From: an uncultured Chromatiaceae bacterium
Lineage (GTDB): Bacteria > Pseudomonadota > Gammaproteobacteria > Enterobacterales > Alteromonadaceae
Direction: 5' to 3'
NCBI GenBank assembly: GCA_937978655.1
Contig: CALJUX010000035.1
Coordinates: 1-20,589, forward strand
DNA length: 20,589 bases
Position 1 is the first letter of the stretch. Every line of letters starts with the position of its first letter. The translations under genes were made by a program, and so were the position numbers. Below the pieces are notes generated by a model that was not told the origin of the DNA, made no database searches, and saw only the letters and a program-made list of their open reading frames with translations. This document shows, piece after piece, positions 16,356-20,589 of this stretch.

Positions 16356-16799
16356 ATGTCCGTTTCATTTCTTGGCGAGTCCGCGATCCGCAACACTCTA
16401 AAGTTGCCACTGTTTGTCAGCAAGGTTTCGGCCGGGTTTCCTTCGCCGGCGCAGGATTATGTTGAGCAAACGCTGGATTTAAACGAGCTATGTATTAAGC
16501 GCCCGGCCGCAACTTTCTTCGTGCGGGTTGAGGGCGAATCCATGATTGAGGCCGGTATTTTCCATAACGATATCCTTGTGGTCGACCGCTCCGTCCAGCC
16601 GGTGCATGGCGATATCGTGGTGGCGCAGGTGGATGGCGAGTTTACCGTCAAAGAACTCTGCTTAAGGCCCAAGCTTATGTTGGTGCCGCGTAATAGTGCA
16701 TTTCAGCCTATCTGTCTTGCGAACGACAACGAGCTGCAAATCTTTGGCGTGGTGACGAACGTTATCCGGCAGATGAGCCGCTCACATAAAAACCTGTAG
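16356..16799 (+). CDS. umuD: UmuD, SOS mutagenesis protein / self-cleaving polymerase V subunit
   Basis: 147 residues from ATG 16356, just after the LexA box; the TTG at 16347 would add three residues and is less likely. The fold is that of S24 LexA-like peptidases: cleavage site A26-G27 (VSAGFPSPAQDY), nucleophile S62 (VEGESMIEAGI) and general base K99 (GEFTVKEL). RecA filaments trigger autocleavage to UmuD', which joins UmuC as DNA polymerase V. It precedes umuC by 2 bp. Plasmid and island copies of this pair (RumAB, MucAB, RulAB) are common, and the setting here fits an island-borne copy. Confidence 0.96.
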   Translation: MSVSFLGESAIRNTLKLPLFVSKVSAGFPSPAQDYVEQTLDLNELCIKRPAATFFVRVEGESMIEAGIFHNDILVVDRSVQPVHGDIVVAQVDGEFTVKELCLRPKLMLVPRNSAFQPICLANDNELQIFGVVTNVIRQMSRSHKNL

Positions 16800-16801
16800 C
16801 G

Positions 16802-18106
16802 ATGAACAAAACCTTTGCTCTGGTTGACTGCAACAACTTCTATGCCTCTTGTGAGAAGCTGTTCCGGCCAGATTTAGTCAATACGCCTGTTGTTGTCCTC
16901 TCGAACAACGACGGTTGTGTGATTGCCCGTTCTAGGGAAGCCAAAGCTCTTGGGATTAAAATGGGCGTGCCGTACTTTCAGGTGCGTGAGCTGGTTGATA
17001 AACATCGTATCGTGGTGTTTTCGTCTAACTATGCGCTCTATGCCGATATCTCGTCCCGGGTGATGTCGACGCTTGAACAGCTGGCGCCTGCCGTTGAAGT
17101 CTATTCGATTGATGAAGCCTTTTTGGATTTGACCGGTGTTGAGCACGCGCAATCGCTCACTGAGCTTGGGATCAGTATCCGCCAAACCATTCAAGAGTGG
17201 ATTGGTATGACTGTGTGTGTCGGCATCGCACCGAGTAAAACGTTGGCGAAACTTGCAAACCATGCTGCCAAGAAATGGCAGAAAACCGCAGGCGTGGTGG
17301 ACTTAACCAGTAAAGAAAGGCAGCGTAAGTTGATGGCACTGTTGCCTGTCAGTGAAGTGTGGGGCGTTGGCGGTAAGCTGACAAAACGCCTCAACGAGTT
17401 AGGTATTCATACGGCGCTACAGCTTGCAGATGCCTCACCGAAAATGCTCCGACGGCAATTTTCTGTGGTGATTGAACGCACCGTGGCTGAGCTCAATGGT
17501 GAGTCCTGCGTGGCACTGGAAGATGTGGTAACTAACAAAAAAGAAATCGTCAGCTCCCGCGCTTTTAGCGAGCGCATCACTGACTTTTCTCATATGCAGC
17601 AGGCAGTGTCTGAATATGTTCATCGCGCCTCTGAAAAACTGCGCAGTCAAAACAGCAAAGCCAAACAACTGACTGTATTTATCCGCACCAGCCCGTTTAG
17701 CAACCACAGCCAGGACCCGTTTTACAGCAATTCTGCAACCGGCGTACTGGTGTGCCCAACGGACGACACCCGAGATTTTCTGCATCTAGCCGGCGAGCTT
17801 TTGAAAAAAATTTGGAAAGACGGTTACCGCTATGCCAAAGCCGGCGTGATGCTGGCCGATTTTTTCGATGAAGGGATTGAGCAGCTGCAGCTGTTTACCG
17901 ACGCAGCTAACGCTGGAGTTAATGAGGAAGCGCCCGTATATCGGGCCAATCCAGCGCTAATGACAGTGCTGGATGAAATCAACCACAGCGGTAAAGCCAA
18001 AGTATTCTTTGCCGCAAAAGGTTTGCACCAAGATTGGGCGATGAAACGCCAGCTGTTGTCGCCGGCGTATACCACGAAGTGGGCAGAGATCCCGAAGATC
18101 CGCTAA
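16802..18106 (+). CDS. umuC: UmuC, Y-family DNA polymerase V catalytic subunit
   Basis: 434 residues, a complete Y-family polymerase. Palm-domain catalytic residues are D9 (FALVDCNNFYASCEKLF) and D104-E105 (YSIDEAFLDL). Next come the thumb with VCVGIAPSKTLAKLANHAAK, a helix-hairpin-helix segment (VWGVGGKLTKRLNELGI), the little finger (about 240-350) and the UmuC-specific tail ending in AYTTKWAEIPKIR. With UmuD' it copies damaged DNA at the cost of mutations. It is co-transcribed with umuD and followed 40 bp later by the second copy of the hairpin repeat. Confidence 0.96.
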   Translation: MNKTFALVDCNNFYASCEKLFRPDLVNTPVVVLSNNDGCVIARSREAKALGIKMGVPYFQVRELVDKHRIVVFSSNYALYADISSRVMSTLEQLAPAVEVYSIDEAFLDLTGVEHAQSLTELGISIRQTIQEWIGMTVCVGIAPSKTLAKLANHAAKKWQKTAGVVDLTSKERQRKLMALLPVSEVWGVGGKLTKRLNELGIHTALQLADASPKMLRRQFSVVIERTVAELNGESCVALEDVVTNKKEIVSSRAFSERITDFSHMQQAVSEYVHRASEKLRSQNSKAKQLTVFIRTSPFSNHSQDPFYSNSATGVLVCPTDDTRDFLHLAGELLKKIWKDGYRYAKAGVMLADFFDEGIEQLQLFTDAANAGVNEEAPVYRANPALMTVLDEINHSGKAKVFFAAKGLHQDWAMKRQLLSPAYTTKWAEIPKIR

Positions 18107-18439
18107 GAGCGAAAAGCAGCTGTTCAGATCAGGCGCTCGTGAAAAACGAATCTCTGCTTTGCCTTATTTGCCGATATTCGATTTTTCGTGATCCCAACAA
18201 GTCACAGCAAACAAAAGGGCCAAATTTAGTGTCCCACTACACTTTAATGAATGAAGGCTATCTTGACGCAGTGTTGGAGGCAGACATTGGTGTGGTGATC
18301 AAATGACCGCTCGTAATCTAACTCTGGATTATAACGTGGCTAGCAGCTTCCACATTCTTTGAAGGGGATTAACAAACCAGTCCAATTGTCATTGAAAACA
18401 AATATTGCTCGTCACAACAGTAACAGTACCCAAAAAATA
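18107..18439. other. Noncoding stretch between umuC and the PEP-CTERM gene
   Basis: It holds the hairpin repeat copy 2 and, on the minus strand ending at 18241, a TGTAGTGGGACACTAA sequence that resembles an IS3-type end and faces the similar one at 13055. A short plus-strand frame runs through 18229-18305, but nothing supports it as a gene. Confidence 0.5.
18147..18191 (+). repeat. Hairpin direct repeat copy 2, downstream of umuC
   Basis: Second copy of the 45-bp unit at 4322-4366, same orientation; 33 of 36 bases agree over 18156-18191. CGAAT (18147-18151) pairs with ATTCG (18176-18180) around a loop holding the shared GCTTTGCCTTATTTGC, and ATTTTTCG follows, so it could terminate umuDC transcription. 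The outer bases extend an imperfect inverted repeat (CGTGAAAAACGAAT / ATTCGATTTTTCG). Confidence 0.75.
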
Positions 18440-18468
18440 AAAACACCAATCGTCATGATTGGTGTTTT
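18440..18468 (-). terminator. Rho-independent terminator of the PEP-CTERM gene
   Basis: Perfect 12-bp stem AAAACACCAATC / GATTGGTGTTTT with a 5-nt loop. On the minus strand it is followed by TTATTTTTTGG, a good T tract, 22 bp after the stop of the gene at 18491. Confidence 0.93.
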
Positions 18469-18490
18469 ATAAAAACTGCATGAAAAATTT

Positions 18491-19141
18491 TTACGCTTTT
18501 TTACTCAAACGACGTGAAACCAGACCTGCCATTCCTAAAGCAAATATAGCCAGCGTGGATGGCTCTGGCACATTTGGAGACGGTGTTGACACGTCAACAA
18601 ATGACCGCAGGTTACTGGCAACAATATAACTATTGGTAAATTTTATAGATTTTATTTCTGCTGTACTTCTCGAAAATCCATAATTCCAACCAGCATTGAC
18701 AGCACTGTTACTGAATTTGCCGGTTAAATCAAACGACTCGAGGAGCACATTATTTACATCGAAAATCGAGATGGAAGCTTTTGGGTAACCAACTCCAGCG
18801 GCGTAACTAACAAAAGCAAGCACATCCCTAACCAACACATCAAAAGTGATAGTCATTGAGCCAGTAGTGTTGTTTAACCCAAGCAGGTTCATATTGTTCC
18901 AGCTACCATTCCCATTTAACCCCCAAACAGAATCATACCCATAATAACCACTATTTGTTGCAGTCCAGGTAAAGCCATTTTCTGAAACTGGGCCATTACT
19001 GTTGTAAGAATTTGATGAAAAAATGTGACTGGTAGCGCCTGCATCAATTGTTGTAATTAATGCTGCATTTGCAGCGTTTGACAGTAAGCTAGCCGACAAT
19101 ACTGCTGTGGCGTAAATCATTTTTAAAAAATTATTTTTCAT
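18491..19141 (-). CDS. PEP-CTERM sorting-domain surface protein
   Basis: 216 residues from ATG at 19141 (AAGGG eight bases upstream). It has an N-terminal signal peptide (IYATAVLSASLLSNAANA, cleaved at about residue 27) and a C-terminal PEP-CTERM signal from about residue 191: VPEPSTLAIFALGMAGLV, a membrane helix, then RRLSKKA. Exosortase cleaves such tails, and the proteins are usually linked to exopolysaccharide and floc formation. The body is Ser/Asn/Gly/Tyr-rich, beta-type, without catalytic motifs, but has a galactose-binding-like pattern (MTITFDVLVRDVLAFVSYAAG). The exosortase and EPS genes are not in the window. It has its own sigma-54-type promoter and terminator, so it is a single-gene unit and probably host rather than island DNA. 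Confidence 0.92.
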   Translation of the reverse strand: MKNNFLKMIYATAVLSASLLSNAANAALITTIDAGATSHIFSSNSYNSNGPVSENGFTWTATNSGYYGYDSVWGLNGNGSWNNMNLLGLNNTTGSMTITFDVLVRDVLAFVSYAAGVGYPKASISIFDVNNVLLESFDLTGKFSNSAVNAGWNYGFSRSTAEIKSIKFTNSYIVASNLRSFVDVSTPSPNVPEPSTLAIFALGMAGLVSRRLSKKA

Positions 19142-19210
19142 TTAATGCCCTTATTAACCTGCTTACATTGATCTTGGCAGGTCAGATTTAAAAGAGTGGA
19201 AGAGTTTTTC

Positions 19211-19279
19211 TAAATAGGTCAAAGCAAGCAATATGCCAAGATGATTATTTCACTTATTTCAATAAGTTACACCTATTTA
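19211..19279. repeat. Nested inverted repeats around the sigma-54 promoter
   Basis: Perfect 9-bp arms TAAATAGGT (19211-19219) and ACCTATTTA (19271-19279) enclose the promoter. A second dyad, ACTTATT-TC-AATAAGT (19252-19267), lies just upstream of the -24 box. Regulator binding is likely; which regulator is unknown. Confidence 0.65.
19224..19238 (-). promoter_or_regulatory. Sigma-54 (RpoN) promoter of the PEP-CTERM gene
   Basis: On the minus strand TTGGCATATTGCTTGCTT contains TGGCAT-N5-TTGC, matching the -24 GG / -12 GC consensus with correct spacing. The start of transcription would be near 19212, giving a leader of about 70 nt before the ATG at 19141. PEP-CTERM genes are known to be RpoN/PrsR-controlled in some bacteria, which fits. 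Confidence 0.75.
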
Positions 19280-19357
19280 AGCTTCGCAAAAAATGAAAGT
19301 GTAAAATAAATTGACGCTACTAGTAGTTTACTGTCAATTTACCTGTCACTCATACAT

Positions 19358-19530
19358 TTAAAGTTTGCTCTCCAGTGCATACAACTTCTGGATATGGTTA
19401 ATTGCCCAATCAGCTTTGCTGGTTTTGCCTTTACCCTGCGCTTGCCGGGCTTCGATAAACTTGCGCCGTGCGTGCGCTACACAGCCGCTGACGTCGTTTC
19501 GGTTTGCTCATAGCCCGCATAGTGCATAGG
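19358..19530 (-). pseudogene. IS66-family transposase (TnpC) C-terminal remnant
   Basis: Minus-strand translation over 19358-19486 reads AHARRKFIEARQAQGKGKT, then SKADWAINHIQKLYALESKL and a stop. This is the conserved HARRKF block of IS66 TnpC transposases. Just upstream, YAGYEQTETT of the same protein appears in another frame, so there is a frameshift near 19486-19495. The rest of the roughly 500-residue transposase, the terminal repeats and the catalytic N-terminal parts are missing. It is a dead fragment, evidence of past IS66 insertion and decay. Confidence 0.85.
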
Positions 19531-20000
19531 TAATCGCACTTTTTAATGAAATGTGAGCATGGCCTTATCAGCTTCTATCGAATGTGAAGGGACTTTGGGT
19601 ATTAATTGGCACCAAACCAGATTTTTGATCGCACACGCCAAATGCGGTGGTCAACTAATTTTAGCCATACCGTTACATTCAAAAAAACAGTGATCTCATA
19701 AAACGCAAATTGAATAATGCATGCTTTTTTTTAGTTTTTGGCTATGCGCTGATGGCTCACAATTTTCGATAAAGGTCATTTGTATATTTTCATAAACGTC
19801 CGTTTTCAATGAAAAGCACCGATTCAGTCGAGTCTAAGTGAATTTCCGCAACTGGCACAAAGCAGTGATTCAATGCCGACTGCAAACCTCCGATTGATTC
19901 CAGGTGCTTACCACTAAGCTAATTTATCCGAACTAATAAATTAGATTGCATAAATCAAAAATGCACACCTAAAATATAAGAACGCATAAATTAGTGAGTT
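19531..20000. other. Noncoding stretch before the HipB-like gene
   Basis: No supported gene on either strand. It may include more decayed IS66-linked DNA. A dyad TGCAT-N9-ATGCA at 19947-19965 lies 36 bp before the HipB-like gene and is a candidate operator for it. Confidence 0.5.
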
Positions 20001-20363
20001 ATGGTTATGAAAGTGACGGTTAAAAAAGTGACGGATATTGGACGCGCTATCAAAATAACGCGGATTAGTCAGGGTCTGGACCAATTTACAGCAGCTGAGT
20101 TGTCTTTTGCTGGTCAAACTTTTTTAAGTCATCTTGAGAATGGTAAGGAAACCGCACATATAGGAAAGGTCTTACAAGTCCTGGAAACACTAGGGATCAG
20201 AATCGAATTAACATTGCCACCAGACGTAGACGATCTCGTCGATAGCGAGAAGACGTCGGCTGAGCTTGGCAAACGCCATTCGCATTTCTACATGGCTCCA
20301 GAACTCGAAAACGTACTCAAAGAAAACCCCAAAATGCGCGCGAAAAGAATTCGGCGCAATTAA
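20001..20363 (+). CDS. HipB-like XRE-family regulator, no HipA partner
   Basis: 120 residues from ATG 20001 (GTGAG at 19994-19998); ATG 20007 is an equally good start. The helix-turn-helix covers about residues 10-68 (IGRAIKITRISQGLDQFTAAELSFAGQTFLSHLENGKETAHIGKVLQVLETLGI), with the GRAI..R...G.....A...G.S..FLS.LENGK pattern of HipB/Y4mF proteins. It ends RMRAKRIRRN-like with a basic tail. In hipBA operons the kinase gene hipA follows at once; here the next 226 bp have no open frame, so the gene is an orphan within this window. An autorepressor or remnant of a toxin-antitoxin locus is the best guess. Confidence 0.82.
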   Translation: MVMKVTVKKVTDIGRAIKITRISQGLDQFTAAELSFAGQTFLSHLENGKETAHIGKVLQVLETLGIRIELTLPPDVDDLVDSEKTSAELGKRHSHFYMAPELENVLKENPKMRAKRIRRN

Positions 20364-20509
20364 CTCAGGTTGAAACTCAAATTTTCGAATGCGATAGCGC
20401 CTAGACAACTAGTATCAATAACTTTGAGAGTTTGAAGAACAAAGAAGCCACTACTCCCACCCAATTTAATCACCTATTCCATCTACAACCACGGGTAAAT
20501 AGTATGCAT

Positions 20510-20529
20510 AGATAGTATGAGTACTATCT
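20510..20529. repeat. Perfect hairpin downstream of the HipB-like gene
   Basis: AGATAGTA (20510-20517) pairs with TACTATCT (20522-20529) around TGAG. No T tract follows, and it is 150 bp from the HipB-like stop, so an operator or recombination-related dyad is as likely as a terminator. The rest of 20364-20589 shows no gene. Confidence 0.5.
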
Positions 20530-20589
20530 GATATCGCTATTAAATTGCTACCTAGCCTAAAATTAGTACGTATAGAGTAGCTCTTCCTT

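Noticed and set aside
4322..18191. Hairpin repeats as integron attC sites
   Set aside because: No GTTRRRY/RYYYAAC core pair, no integron integrase, and the enclosed genes form operons rather than single cassettes.
18034..18306. Plus-strand 90-residue frame over the umuC end
   Set aside because: It overlaps umuC in another frame and then the hairpin repeat; a shadow frame.
1..20589. CRISPR array, tRNA or rRNA genes
   Set aside because: No regularly spaced short repeats and no cloverleaf or rRNA sequence seen by eye.

Overview
The window looks like accessory DNA of an aquatic gammaproteobacterium, most likely Alteromonadales or a Rheinheimera-like lineage. This is inferred from a GreB of gammaproteobacterial type, a PEP-CTERM surface protein, a gammaproteobacterial mobile-element recombinase and moderate base composition. 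No rRNA, tRNA or ribosomal protein gene is present to fix the taxon.

Left part (1-4251): the reading frame of a very large tyrosine recombinase enters from the left edge. It has 58-residue N-terminal repeats, an R...HxxR...H...Y catalytic set and a C-terminal Cys cluster. It overlaps by ATGA with a 207-residue partner. Together they match the last two genes (GmtZ, GmtX) of the Gamma-Mobile-Trio; the first, GmtY, would lie outside the window. GmtX ends 18 bp before greB, which has to start on TTG, so this looks like one end of a GMT island sitting against the greB start.

Middle left (4252-12950): a gene-poor stretch is followed by a heavy-metal resistance locus. A CadR/PbrR-type MerR regulator has two near-identical operators, one before its own gene and one inside a 19-bp-spacer promoter. 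That promoter drives a CDF transporter with an HMA-like N-terminus, a His-rich small exported protein, and CzcC, CzcB and CzcA (outer membrane channel, membrane-fusion protein and HME-RND pump). A terminator and a CopC copper-binding protein follow. Metal is pushed from cytoplasm to periplasm by the CDF and from periplasm to outside by CzcCBA.

Middle right (13233-18106): an XRE repressor and a small ORF on the minus strand face a plus-strand set of winged-helix-like protein, SF2 helicase, HigA-like antitoxin without toxin, and umuDC. The divergent region carries two 21-bp operators of matching design. umuDC has its own perfect LexA box. I regard this as the least explained and most interesting module.

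The block from the MerR locus to umuC is bracketed by two copies of a 45-bp hairpin direct repeat (4322-4366 and 18147-18191), 13.8 kb apart.

Right part (18440-20589): a PEP-CTERM protein gene on the minus strand, with a good terminator and a sigma-54-type promoter; a frameshifted IS66 transposase remnant; an orphan HipB-like regulator; and noncoding DNA.
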